A stretch of 39,574 bases of DNA, from assembly GCA_030690315.1 (NCBI GenBank), contig JAUYGY010000039.1:1-39574 (forward strand). The letters are read 5' to 3'. Every line of letters starts with the position of its first letter. The stretch's first letter is position 1. Source of the DNA: Aequorivita sp. GTDB lineage: Bacteria > Bacteroidota > Bacteroidia > Flavobacteriales > Flavobacteriaceae. Position numbers and translations under genes: made by a program. Below, piece after piece: positions 31,630-39,568 of this stretch. The notes under the pieces are model-generated. The model ran no database searches. It was not told the DNA's origin and saw only the letters and a program-made list of their open reading frames with translations.

Positions 31630-32424
31630 ATGAAAAATTTTGTTTTTTTACTTTTAGCTGTACTATCCCTTATTTCCTGCGAAGATAAAAAAGTTAATGA
31701 AGTAGCATTTCAGGCAAATGTGGACGATAGGCTCTACATTTCAACAGATGCGCGCGCGGCATTGAATGAGGATGGAAGCGTTACAATCCAGGGTTTTACC
31801 AATGAAGAATCTATGACGCTGTATCTTTCGCGTTTAGCCGAAGGTAATTTTGCAATTGGCGAGGGATTTACAAATTTTGCGGTTTTTGAAGATATGGGCG
31901 GCAATATTTATACTACAAACCCAAATGGGGAAGGAGTAGTGACTATTTCAGAATTAAACGAAAACAACAAAACACTTTCGGGCATCTTCAATTTTAACGC
32001 CTTTCTCCCAGGGATTGATACTATCTATGTTTCAAGAGGAACCCTTTTTAATGTTTCATATACTGGCGGAGATATTCCTGATCCCACAAATGCGGGTACC
32101 TTCAGCGCAAAAGTTGATGGCAATCCATTCATCCCGATAACCGTTACTTCTCGCGACACCGGCAACACCATTATTACTTCAGGAAGCACTGTAAATGCTA
32201 CAATAGCAATTTCTGTTACCTCAAATGTGGAACCTGGCGAATATACTTTACCACGGGGTGGTTTTAGCGCAAAATATCAAGACGCGGATGGCCCAGAGAC
32301 TACTGCGGAAGGTGTAATAAATATTATTGAGCACAACATCGCCAACAAAACAATTAAAGGTACTTTTTCATTTCTGACGAATAGAACCGAAATAACTGAA
32401 GGCCAATTTGATGTTGCATATTAA
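31630..32424 (+). CDS. Lipoprotein with two copies of a DUF6252-like domain
   Basis: A 264-residue predicted lipoprotein: signal peptide to LLAVLSLISC (lipobox, Cys17), then two related domains. Domain 1 (about 24-140) has FQANVDDRLYISTDARA and later VVTISELNENNKTLSGIFNFNAF. Domain 2 (about 150-264) has FSAKVDGNPFIPITVTSRD and GVINIIEHNIANKTIKGTFSFLT. The shared pattern 'F-A-VD...', '...I-E-N--NKT--G-F-F' shows internal duplication. It matches DUF6252 proteins of Bacteroidota; function unknown, presumably a surface or periplasmic beta-sandwich. The frame also opens 21 codons higher, but a -7 box lies between, so ATG 31630 is chosen. It ends before a hairpin terminator. Confidence 0.75.
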   Translation: MKNFVFLLLAVLSLISCEDKKVNEVAFQANVDDRLYISTDARAALNEDGSVTIQGFTNEESMTLYLSRLAEGNFAIGEGFTNFAVFEDMGGNIYTTNPNGEGVVTISELNENNKTLSGIFNFNAFLPGIDTIYVSRGTLFNVSYTGGDIPDPTNAGTFSAKVDGNPFIPITVTSRDTGNTIITSGSTVNATIAISVTSNVEPGEYTLPRGGFSAKYQDADGPETTAEGVINIIEHNIANKTIKGTFSFLTNRTEITEGQFDVAY

Positions 32425-32451
32425 TTAAAGCAATATAAACTCCTGAAAATT

Positions 32452-32479
32452 TTAAGCCGCTCCCAAAATTTGGAACGGC
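32452..32479 (+). terminator. Terminator after the DUF6252-like gene
   Basis: AAGCCG and CGGCTT arms, extended by an imperfect inner stem with TCC/GGA, are followed by TTTTT. Confidence 0.65.
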
Positions 32480-32556
32480 TTTTTTATTGTGAACAACTCG
32501 TGGTAATTTTACTTCCCAAAAGCACACGGATTTTCTATTTTTACTTCTTTGGTTCA

Positions 32557-32582
32557 ACCCTTCGACTGCGCTCAGGGTGACA
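32557..32582. repeat. Dispersed hairpin repeat of the CTCAGGGTGACA class
   Basis: CCCTTCGACTGCGCTCAGGG followed by TGACA, 44 bases before dnaE. Sequences of this kind (…GCTCAGGGTGACA) recur between genes in many Bacteroidota genomes; the statement on other genomes is from general knowledge. Confidence 0.5.
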
Positions 32583-32583
32583 C

Positions 32584-32625
32584 ATTCAAAAATCTAAAAT
32601 CCGCAATCTAAAATCCGCAATCAAA
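32584..32625. repeat. Heptamer array abutting the dnaE ATG
   Basis: Six 7-bp words (42 bases) of AATCNNN and ATTCAAA form (AATCTAA, AATCCGC twice each) end at the base directly before ATG 32626, so they would form the mRNA leader. No ribosome-binding site is present. Confidence 0.75.
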
Positions 32626-35600
32626 ATGTATTTAATCTTCGATACAGAAACCACAGGTCTTCCAAAACGCTACAACGCTCCCGTAAGCGATACCGACAAT
32701 TGGCCGCGCTGTATCCAGATTGCTTGGCAGCTGCACGACGGGATGGGAAACTTGATAGAACACCAAGACTATTTGGTGCAGCCCGAGGGTTTCAACATTC
32801 CTTTTGACGCCGAAAAAATCCACGGAATTTCTACGGAATTGGCAACGGCCGAAGGAATTCCTTTAAAGGAAGTGATTGAAAAATTCAAAACGACACTTTC
32901 AAAAACAAAATTCCTCGTTGGTCAAAATGTTGGTTTCGACTTAAATATAATGGGCGCGGAATTTTTCCGTTTGGGAATAGAAAATCCATTGCCCAATCTT
33001 CCGGTATTGGACACCTGTACCGAAACCACTGCCCAGCTCTGCCAAATTTCCGGCGGTCGTGGAGGAAAGTTCAAGCTACCTACTTTGACCGAACTTCACG
33101 AGTTTCTGTTCAACGAACCTTTTTTCGAAGCACATAACGCCACTGCCGATGTTGAAGCAACCACGCGTTGTTTCCTGGAATTGGTGCGCCGTCAGATTTT
33201 TACGAAGGAAGAATTGGACGTACAGCCCGATTATTTCGAAAATTTTTCCGAAGAAAATCCGAAAACGATCCAGCTAATCGGGCTCGAGCACATAAACCTG
33301 AAAAAAGCTTCAGAGAAAATCCGAAAACAAATGCAGACCACTTCGGAAGGACAAAAAATTTCTTCCGAAGAGATAGAGGAAAATATTGCCACGCTTGAAG
33401 ATGCTCCGTTTGTGCACCTTCACAACCATTCACAGTTTTCAATTTTGCAATCTACTTCCAGCACCTTAGATTTGGTAAACGCAGCGGTTGAAAATAACAT
33501 GCCTGCCGTCGCAATTACTGATTCCGGCAATATGATGGGCGCGTTCCATTTTGTGCAAGCCGTTTCCAATTACAACAAATCGCTCGCAGATTTACCCAAA
33601 AATGACGAGGAAGACATTGCGGCAAAACCATTAAAAGCCATCGTGGGTTGCGAATTTTTTGTTTGTGAGGACCATTTAAATAAATCGCACAAAGACAATG
33701 GGTATCAAATTGTAATGCTTGCCAAAAATAAAAATGGCTATCACAATTTGGCGAAAATGGCTTCCATCGCCTATATCGACGGGTTTTATTACGTACCGCG
33801 GATCGATAAAAATATAGTTGAAAAATACAAAGAAGACGTCATTGTTTTAACGGGCGGCCTTTACGGCGAAGTGCCTGGAAAGATTTTGAACATAGGCGAA
33901 AATCAGGCAGAGGAAGCCTTGCTTTGGTGGAAAGAACAGTTTGGCGACGACCTTTATGTGGAGGTTATGCGCCACGACCAAGAGGATGAAAAGCGCGTGA
34001 ACGCTGTGTTGATTGAAATGGCTAAGCGCAACAACGTAAAACTTGTAGCCTGTAACAACACCTATTATATAAACAAGGAAGACGCCAACGCCCACGATAT
34101 TTTGCTCTGCGTAAAAGATGGCGAAAAACAGGCAGCCCCAATCGGCCGTGGTCGCGGCTATCGCTACGGCTTGCCAAATCAGGAATATTATTTCAAGGGG
34201 CAGGACGAAATGAAAGTCCTGTTCAAGGACCTCCCCGAAGCCATTTTGAATATTGTGGAAGTAGTTTCAAAGATTCAGCCTTTTTCGTTGCATCGCGATG
34301 TTTTGCTGCCCAATTTCGGCATACCACAGGAATTTTTGAAACCGGAAGACATTGATGGTGGCAAGCGTGGGGAAAATGCCTATTTGCGCTATTTAACCTA
34401 TGAAGGCGCCAAAAGGCGCTATCCTGAATTATTGGAGGTTTCCTATGAAGCACTTACGGATTTTGAAATTCCCGAGGGCGCGTCACACAGAGTAAAGGAA
34501 ATAAAACAACGATTAGACTTTGAATTGAGTGTAATAGCAAACACTGGCTATCCCGGCTACTTTTTAATTGTGCAAGATTTCATTGCTGAAGCCCGAAGAA
34601 TGGACGTTTCCGTTGGTCCGGGTCGTGGTTCGGCGGCGGGAAGTGCGGTGGCTTATTGCTTGGGAATTACAAATATCTGCCCTATAAAGTACGATTTGCT
34701 TTTTGAGCGTTTCCTTAATCCAGACCGTGTGAGTATGCCTGATATCGATATCGATTTTGACGATGAAGGCCGAAGCAAAGTGATGGATTACGTAATCAAT
34801 AAATACGGAAGCAATCAAGTAGCGCAGATTATTACCTACGGCACGATGGCCGCAAAATCATCCATTCGCGATACCGCGCGGGTTTTGGATTTGCCGTTGA
34901 ACGAAGCCGATAGAATTTCGAAACTGATTCCGAATATGACCAAACTGAACAGAATATTCGGATTGACTGATGCGGAATTGCGAAGCCGTTTCCGAAGCGA
35001 TGAGCTTCCAAAAGTGAATGAACTTTTAACGCTTGCCGAAGGTAACAATCTTGAAGCGCAAACCATAAACCAAGCGAAAATTCTTGAAGGTTCCGTGCGA
35101 AATGTTGGAATTCACGCCTGCGGAGTTATCATTACGCCAAGCGACATTACAGATTTTGTGCCCGTGGCTACTGCAAAGGATTCTGATTTATACGTAACCC
35201 AATTCGACAACTCGGTTGTGGAAAGTGCTGGATTGTTGAAAATGGATTTCTTGGGATTAAAGACCTTGACGCTTATAAAAGACACAGTAAAACTCGTAAA
35301 GCATAAACACAATATAGATCTCGATCCGGATGAATTTCCACTCGATGATGAAAAAACATACGCGCTTTTCCAAAGAGGTGAAACTGTTGGAATCTTTCAG
35401 TATGAATCTGCCGGGATGCAGAAACATATGAAAGATTTGAAACCCACGGTTTTTGCAGATTTAATTGCAATGAACGCGCTTTACCGTCCCGGCCCAATGG
35501 AATACATTCCCAGTTTCGTAAAAAGAAAACACGGCGATGAACAAATTGAATATGACCTTCCGGCGATGGAAGAATATTTGAAGGAAACCTACGGAATTAC

Positions 35601-37056
35601 GGTTTACCAAGAGCAGGTGATGTTGCTGTCGCAAAAGTTGGCAGGCTTTACAAAAGGTGAAGCCGACGTTTTGCGAAAAGCGATGGGGAAAAAACAGAAA
35701 TCGGTACTCGATAAAATGAAGCCTCAGTTTGTGGCACAGGCAGCAGAACGCGGGCACGATGCCGAAAAGCTCGAAAAAATATGGAAGGATTGGGAAGCAT
35801 TTGCGAGTTACGCTTTCAACAAATCGCATTCCACATGTTACGCTTATATTGCCTACCAAACCGCCTATCTAAAAGCCCATTATCCCGCGGAATATATGGC
35901 GGCGGTGCTTTCAAACAACATGAGCGACATTAAGCAGGTTACATTTTTTATGGACGAATGCAAGCGCATGGGGCTGAATGTTTTGGGCCCCGACGTAAAT
36001 GAATCTTTCCACAAATTCACCGTAAACGACCAAGGCGCCATTCGTTTTGGAATGGGTGCCGTAAAAGGCGTGGGCAGCAGTGCTGTAGCAACCATTGTTG
36101 AGCACAGAAAAGATGGAAAATACAAATCGGTTTTCGATTTGGCGAAACGAATAGATCTGCGTTCAGCAAACAAAAAAGCTTTTGAAAACTTGGCATTGGC
36201 GGGTGGTTTCGACAGTTTTGATACCCACCGTGCGCAATATTTGCATCACGATGGCGACGGCGTTATGTTTGTTGAAAAAGTGTTGCGTTATGCTGCAAGA
36301 TATCAGGAAACACAGAATTCGGCACAGGTAAGTTTATTTGGAGATACCAGCGAAGTACAGATTCCCGAGCCGGAAGTTCCGCCATGTGAGGAATGGGGCA
36401 CGATGAAGAAGTTGAAACAGGAAAAGGAAGTGGTTGGCGTTTACATTTCTGGACATCCGCTGGATGACTTCAAAATTGAAATGACAAGTTTCGCCAATTG
36501 CAAAGTTTCAGATTTTAACCATTTAGAAGATTATCTCAATAAGGAAATGTGTTTTGGCGGGGTTGTTAGCGATGTGCAGCACAGGGAATCAAAAGCTGGG
36601 AAAGGTTGGGCCATATTTACCGTTGAGGATTATGAAGACAGTTATGATTTCAAAATCTTTGGCGAGGAATATTTAAAATGGCGTCATTTCTTGGTTCCGA
36701 ATAGCTTCATTTATGGCCGGGTTTTAGTTAAGGAAGGTTGGACAAATCGGGAAACCGGGAAAAAGAGTGAACCAAGGCTTCAATACAATAGCATCCAATT
36801 GCTTCACGACGTGATGGAAAATCACGGAAAAAAACTGACACTTTCATTTCCGTTGAGCGATTTAAAAGATGGGCGTATCGATTCGCTTAAGAATTTAATA
36901 AAAGCACACAAAGGCGAAAAGCAATTGTTTTTTGTGGTTTATGAAAATGATGAAAAAATTCGTTTAACAATGCCCAGCCGAAAACATAAAATCAATATTT
37001 CAAAGGAATTGCTGGATGAATTGGAAAGGGAACAGGTGAGTTATAAATTAAACTGA
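32626..37056 (+). CDS. dnaE: DNA polymerase III alpha subunit with fused N-terminal exonuclease
   Basis: Replicative polymerase of 1476 residues, well above the ~1160 of E. coli DnaE because an epsilon-type DEDDh exonuclease is fused to its N-terminus: FDTETTGLP (Asp6, Glu8), VGQNVGFDLNIM and HNATADVEAT (residues 1-200). The PHP domain starts at about 262 with FVHLHNHSQFSI, whose metal-binding His residues are intact. The palm has the catalytic PDIDIDFDDEG (Asp706, Asp708). Near the C-terminus an internal clamp-binding motif QVSLF (1234-1238) and an OB fold (FGGVVSDVQHRESKAGKGW) follow. The fusion may supply proofreading in cis, but the PHP is also complete. A heptamer array abuts the ATG and another follows the stop. 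Confidence 0.96.
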   Translation: MYLIFDTETTGLPKRYNAPVSDTDNWPRCIQIAWQLHDGMGNLIEHQDYLVQPEGFNIPFDAEKIHGISTELATAEGIPLKEVIEKFKTTLSKTKFLVGQNVGFDLNIMGAEFFRLGIENPLPNLPVLDTCTETTAQLCQISGGRGGKFKLPTLTELHEFLFNEPFFEAHNATADVEATTRCFLELVRRQIFTKEELDVQPDYFENFSEENPKTIQLIGLEHINLKKASEKIRKQMQTTSEGQKISSEEIEENIATLEDAPFVHLHNHSQFSILQSTSSTLDLVNAAVENNMPAVAITDSGNMMGAFHFVQAVSNYNKSLADLPKNDEEDIAAKPLKAIVGCEFFVCEDHLNKSHKDNGYQIVMLAKNKNGYHNLAKMASIAYIDGFYYVPRIDKNIVEKYKEDVIVLTGGLYGEVPGKILNIGENQAEEALLWWKEQFGDDLYVEVMRHDQEDEKRVNAVLIEMAKRNNVKLVACNNTYYINKEDANAHDILLCVKDGEKQAAPIGRGRGYRYGLPNQEYYFKGQDEMKVLFKDLPEAILNIVEVVSKIQPFSLHRDVLLPNFGIPQEFLKPEDIDGGKRGENAYLRYLTYEGAKRRYPELLEVSYEALTDFEIPEGASHRVKEIKQRLDFELSVIANTGYPGYFLIVQDFIAEARRMDVSVGPGRGSAAGSAVAYCLGITNICPIKYDLLFERFLNPDRVSMPDIDIDFDDEGRSKVMDYVINKYGSNQVAQIITYGTMAAKSSIRDTARVLDLPLNEADRISKLIPNMTKLNRIFGLTDAELRSRFRSDELPKVNELLTLAEGNNLEAQTINQAKILEGSVRNVGIHACGVIITPSDITDFVPVATAKDSDLYVTQFDNSVVESAGLLKMDFLGLKTLTLIKDTVKLVKHKHNIDLDPDEFPLDDEKTYALFQRGETVGIFQYESAGMQKHMKDLKPTVFADLIAMNALYRPGPMEYIPSFVKRKHGDEQIEYDLPAMEEYLKETYGITVYQEQVMLLSQKLAGFTKGEADVLRKAMGKKQKSVLDKMKPQFVAQAAERGHDAEKLEKIWKDWEAFASYAFNKSHSTCYAYIAYQTAYLKAHYPAEYMAAVLSNNMSDIKQVTFFMDECKRMGLNVLGPDVNESFHKFTVNDQGAIRFGMGAVKGVGSSAVATIVEHRKDGKYKSVFDLAKRIDLRSANKKAFENLALAGGFDSFDTHRAQYLHHDGDGVMFVEKVLRYAARYQETQNSAQVSLFGDTSEVQIPEPEVPPCEEWGTMKKLKQEKEVVGVYISGHPLDDFKIEMTSFANCKVSDFNHLEDYLNKEMCFGGVVSDVQHRESKAGKGWAIFTVEDYEDSYDFKIFGEEYLKWRHFLVPNSFIYGRVLVKEGWTNRETGKKSEPRLQYNSIQLLHDVMENHGKKLTLSFPLSDLKDGRIDSLKNLIKAHKGEKQLFFVVYENDEKIRLTMPSRKHKINISKELLDELEREQVSYKLN

Positions 37057-37070
37057 GAACCAGTGTTCAG

Positions 37071-37143
37071 TAGTGAGTAGTGAGTAGTGAGTAGTGAGTG
37101 TAACCTGAAACATGGAACCTGGAACCTGGAACCCACAACTGAT
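37071..37143. repeat. Heptamer array between dnaE and trxA
   Basis: Four exact copies of TAGTGAG (37071-37098), then after three bases six words of AACNNNN form (AACCTGG twice, AACCTGA, AACCCAC among them) up to 37143. The 7-base period is kept within each part. Confidence 0.8.
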
Positions 37144-37213
37144 AATAGAAAACACCAATACTCGCATTTCCTAAACATATATTAACCCCGTAAGTTTTCG
37201 CAAAAAATATGAC

Positions 37214-37221
37214 TACTTTTG
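37214..37221 (+). promoter_or_regulatory. Putative -7 box for trxA
   Basis: TACTTTTG matches TAnnTTTG, 22 bases before the trxA ATG. Confidence 0.45.
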
Positions 37222-37243
37222 TGTATTAATTAAAAATAAGATT

Positions 37244-37561
37244 ATGGCATTAGAAATAACAGACGCAACATTTGAAGAAACCGTTTTAAAAAGCGACAAA
37301 CCGGTATTGGTTGACTTTTGGGCAGCCTGGTGCGGACCTTGCCGAATGGTAGGGCCCATCATTGAAGAAATAAGCAAAGAATACGAAGGCAAAGCCATTG
37401 TTGGAAAAGTAGATGTGGACGCGAACCAAGAGTTTGCCGCAAAATATGGAGTGCGTAACATTCCAACCGTTTTGGTTTTCCAAAATGGGGAAGTTGTAGG
37501 GCGTCAAGTGGGCGTTGCTCCAAAAAACGTTTACGCAGAAGCGATTGATTCGCTATTGTAA
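37244..37561 (+). CDS. trxA: Thioredoxin
   Basis: A 105-residue single-domain thioredoxin, the usual size. The redox site is WCGPC in FWAAWCGPCRMVGPI (residues 25-39), the buried Asp is in VLVDFWA and the cis-Pro is in NIPTVLVFQNGE. It reduces disulfides in the cytoplasm with NADPH via thioredoxin reductase. The start ATG is preceded by a -7 box, and the gene ends before a hairpin terminator. Nothing odd in the coding sequence. Confidence 0.96.
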   Translation: MALEITDATFEETVLKSDKPVLVDFWAAWCGPCRMVGPIIEEISKEYEGKAIVGKVDVDANQEFAAKYGVRNIPTVLVFQNGEVVGRQVGVAPKNVYAEAIDSLL

Positions 37562-37591
37562 AATATTTTAGAAAAAGGAAAATTAAAATCA

Positions 37592-37620
37592 AAAAGGCTT
37601 GGCGTATTGCTGGGCCTTTT
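37592..37620 (+). terminator. Terminator after trxA
   Basis: AAAAGGC (37592-37598) and GCCTTTT (37614-37620) with a partly paired interior, then a T-rich stretch. Confidence 0.65.
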
Positions 37621-37629
37621 GTTATTTTA

Positions 37630-37657
37630 GTGAAATCGTAAATCGCAGATTTACGAT
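37630..37657. repeat. Heptamer array forming a hairpin
   Basis: Four 7-bp words (GTGAAAT, CGTAAAT, CGCAGAT, TTACGAT). ATCGTAAATC (37635-37644) and GATTTACGAT (37648-37657) are perfect inverted arms with loop GCA. Same word class as the array at 39389. Confidence 0.65.
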
Positions 37658-37666
37658 ATTGAACTA

Positions 37667-37686
37667 ACCCCGCTTTATAGCGGGGT
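37667..37686. repeat. Palindromic hairpin between trxA and the ClpP gene
   Basis: ACCCCGCT and AGCGGGGT with loop TTAT form a perfect 8-bp stem. It may act as a terminator (followed by CTCTTT) or be a dispersed repeat. Confidence 0.5.
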
Positions 37687-37719
37687 CTCTTTAAACAAAT
37701 TTAGAACTTGAATTAAAAA

Positions 37720-37742
37720 GATACCCGCCTTCGCGGGCATGA
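37720..37742. repeat. Hairpin repeat overlapping the ClpP-gene start
   Basis: CCCGC, loop CTTC, GCGGG followed by CATGAC. It matches a repeat of the CCCGCCTTCGCGGG(A)ATGAC kind that occurs between genes in Bacteroidota and other bacteria (general knowledge). Its own ATG (37739-37741) is in frame with the ClpP-family gene. Confidence 0.55.
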
Positions 37743-37744
37743 CT

Positions 37745-38290
37745 ATGGAAAAAACAAATAAAGTACAGGATAAAATTGATGCTAAATTACTTGAAGAGCG
37801 AAAAGTCTTCATTTGGGGAATGGTTGATGACAAAAGTGCACGCCACGTTGTGGATCGCTTAATGTATCTTGACGCCCTTAACCACGACGAAATAAAATTC
37901 TACATAAACAGCCCGGGCGGGTATGTAACTTCGGGATTTTCAATTTATGATACTATTCGTGAGATAAAAAGCCCCGTCGCTACCATTTGTACTGGTTTGG
38001 CAGCTTCTATGGGAAGTCTTTTGCTTTCCGCAGGCGAAAAAGGGAAACGTTTTATCCAGCCACACGCCCGAGTAATGATTCACCAACCAAGCGGTGGCGC
38101 CCGTGGTGTTGCCAGCGATATTGAAATTACTGCCCAGGAAATTTTGAAAACAAAGGAAATCAGCGCGCGCATACTTGCTGAAAACACCGGCCAGACTTTT
38201 GAGAAAATAATGAAGGATTTCAACCGCGATCATTGGATGGGTGCCGAGGAATCTGTTGAATACGGTATTATAGATAAAATTTTAAAATAG
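37745..38290 (+). CDS. clpP: ClpP-family serine protease, short form without propeptide
   Basis: A 181-residue ClpP-family protease. The Ser-His-Asp triad is intact: Ser88 in GLAASMGS, His113 in MIHQPSGG and Asp162 in FNRDHWMG. INSPGGYVTSG is the oxyanion region. ClpP forms tetradecamers that work with ClpX/ClpA-type ATPases, but no ATPase gene is nearby. At about 180 residues it lacks the propeptide usual in flavobacterial main ClpP, so it may be a second paralog; this is inference. A second in-frame ATG, at 37739, comes from a hairpin repeat; 37745 gives MEKTNKVQ. I prefer 37745 but cannot exclude 37739. Confidence 0.88.
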   Translation: MEKTNKVQDKIDAKLLEERKVFIWGMVDDKSARHVVDRLMYLDALNHDEIKFYINSPGGYVTSGFSIYDTIREIKSPVATICTGLAASMGSLLLSAGEKGKRFIQPHARVMIHQPSGGARGVASDIEITAQEILKTKEISARILAENTGQTFEKIMKDFNRDHWMGAEESVEYGIIDKILK

Positions 38291-38388
38291 AATCAAGAAT
38301 CAAGAGCCAAGAAACAAGATTCAAGAGAATTGAAGACTCACGATTTATGACCCACGACTCACTATTCACGATTCACGGCCCACGATTC
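38291..38388. repeat. Degenerate heptamer array, 14 units
   Basis: Ninety-eight bases, starting at the base after the ClpP stop, read as 14 consecutive 7-bp words. Early words are of the NNNCAAG kind (AATCAAG twice), later ones ACGATTC-like. The period does not slip. The array fills most of the gap up to the DUF58 gene at 38417. Confidence 0.85.
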
Positions 38389-38416
38389 ACATATAAAAAT
38401 ACCCTCCAGCGCGTAG

Positions 38417-39346
38417 ATGAACATTGAAAAGGAAATAAATGAGATAACGGGTTTTAAAAACCTGGAGCTGCTTGCAAAACAAGTGGTGGAAGGGTTTATT
38501 TCTGGGCTTCATAAAAGTCCTTTTCACGGTTTTTCGGCCGAATTTGCAGAGCATAAAACCTATAATAATGGCGAAAGCACCAAGCATATAGATTGGAAAC
38601 TTTTCGCCAAAACCGATAAACTTTACACAAAGCGTTACGAAGAAGAAACAAACCTTCGCTGCCATTTAATTGTGGATAACAGCAGCTCCATGCACTACCC
38701 ACGGCTGAAGCAATTCAATATAAATTCGTTGAATAAAATTGGGTTTTCGGTATTGGCTTCCGCAGCCATTATGAATTTGATGAAGCGTCAGCGCGATTCT
38801 GTAGGATTAAGCGTTTATAGCGATGAGTATGAGTTTTATGCTTCCGAAAAAGGGAGTGAGCGCCACCACCAAATGTTACTTCAAAAATTAAATGAAGCCT
38901 TACTTTCTTCCAAAGAAAAAACCGAAACCAAAACCTACGAACACCTTCATTTAATTGCTGAAAAGTTGAAGCGCCGTTCCTTGGTTTTCCTTTTTACTGA
39001 TATGTTTCAAAGTGATACCGAAGCCAAAAAACTTTTTGAGGCACTTCAGCATTTAAAATACAACAAACACGAAGTTATCCTTTTCCATACTTTCGATAAA
39101 AAGCGGGAGGTGAATTTTGATTTCAGCAACCGTCCAAAGCGGTTTGTGGATGTTGAAACAGGCGAACACGTAAACCTTTATGCAGATAATATTAAGGAAC
39201 AATATGAAGCAGCGGTTCAAAATTACTTTACCGAACTGCAACTGCGCTGTGCCCAATACAGAATTAAGTATGTTCTGACAGACATCAACGAAAGTTTCAA
39301 TAAGATTTTGACTACTTATCTGGTGGAACGGCAGAAGTTTGGTTAA
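38417..39346 (+). CDS. DUF58 domain protein
   Basis: A 309-residue protein of the DUF58 family. The signature region, FHGFSAEFAEHKTYNNGESTKHIDWKLFAKTD, is at about residues 35-66; a von Willebrand A-like part follows, with the metal-binding DNSSS in HLIVDNSSSMHY (about 84-95). No membrane helix is seen. DUF58 proteins usually neighbour MoxR AAA+ ATPases and Bat/vWA proteins and are thought to help assemble or activate complexes; those genes would lie beyond the window end if the order is conserved. The product's function is not experimentally defined. A long heptamer array follows the stop. Confidence 0.88.
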   Translation: MNIEKEINEITGFKNLELLAKQVVEGFISGLHKSPFHGFSAEFAEHKTYNNGESTKHIDWKLFAKTDKLYTKRYEEETNLRCHLIVDNSSSMHYPRLKQFNINSLNKIGFSVLASAAIMNLMKRQRDSVGLSVYSDEYEFYASEKGSERHHQMLLQKLNEALLSSKEKTETKTYEHLHLIAEKLKRRSLVFLFTDMFQSDTEAKKLFEALQHLKYNKHEVILFHTFDKKREVNFDFSNRPKRFVDVETGEHVNLYADNIKEQYEAAVQNYFTELQLRCAQYRIKYVLTDINESFNKILTTYLVERQKFG

Positions 39347-39348
39347 TT

Positions 39349-39369
39349 CGGTTGTCGGTTGTCGGTTAT
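39349..39369. repeat. CGGTTGT heptamer tandem
   Basis: Three 7-bp words (CGGTTGT twice, CGGTTAT) just after the DUF58 stop. The same word occurs in phase inside leuS at 4306-4333. Confidence 0.75.
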
Positions 39370-39388
39370 TTTCGTTTTGCTCGTCGTT

Positions 39389-39514
39389 CGTACTTCCCAT
39401 TTCGTACTTCGTAAATCGTAAATCGTGAATCGTGAATCGTGAATCGTGAGGTGTGAAGTGTGAAGTGTGAAGCGTGAAGCGTGAGTCGTGAATCGTGAGA
39501 TGTGAAGCGTGAAA
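39389..39514. repeat. Longest degenerate heptamer array, 18 units
   Basis: 126 bases in strict 7-base register. Words include CGTACTT, CGTAAAT, CGTGAAT (three in a row), TGTGAAG (three in a row) and CGTGAAG. The period is maintained for 18 units, and three more looser units follow to 39535. No protein-coding frame on the plus strand is plausible here. A C-run element (39547-39568) follows to the window end. Confidence 0.9.
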
Positions 39515-39546
39515 TTACAAATTACAGGAAACTCCAAAAAACTTTT

Positions 39547-39568
39547 TACCCCAACCCTAAAGGGAGTA
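39547..39568. repeat. C-run/AAAGGG dispersed repeat at window end
   Basis: CCCCAACCCTAAAGGGAGTA, related in pattern to the leuS element at 5290 and to 6646. The element may continue beyond the window. Confidence 0.4.

Noticed and set aside
32626..37056. PolC-type polymerase
   Set aside because: The exonuclease is at the N-terminus and not within the PHP domain, and the palm and C-terminal order is DnaE-like.
38291..39535. CRISPR array
   Set aside because: Units are 7 bp and directly adjacent; there are no 23-40 bp repeats, no spacers of constant length and no cas genes.
39343..39537. A 64-codon minus-strand frame rich in His, Thr, Ser, Arg and Phe
   Set aside because: It is only the antisense reading of the heptamer array; its repeating residues follow from the 7-bp words, and there is no start signal.
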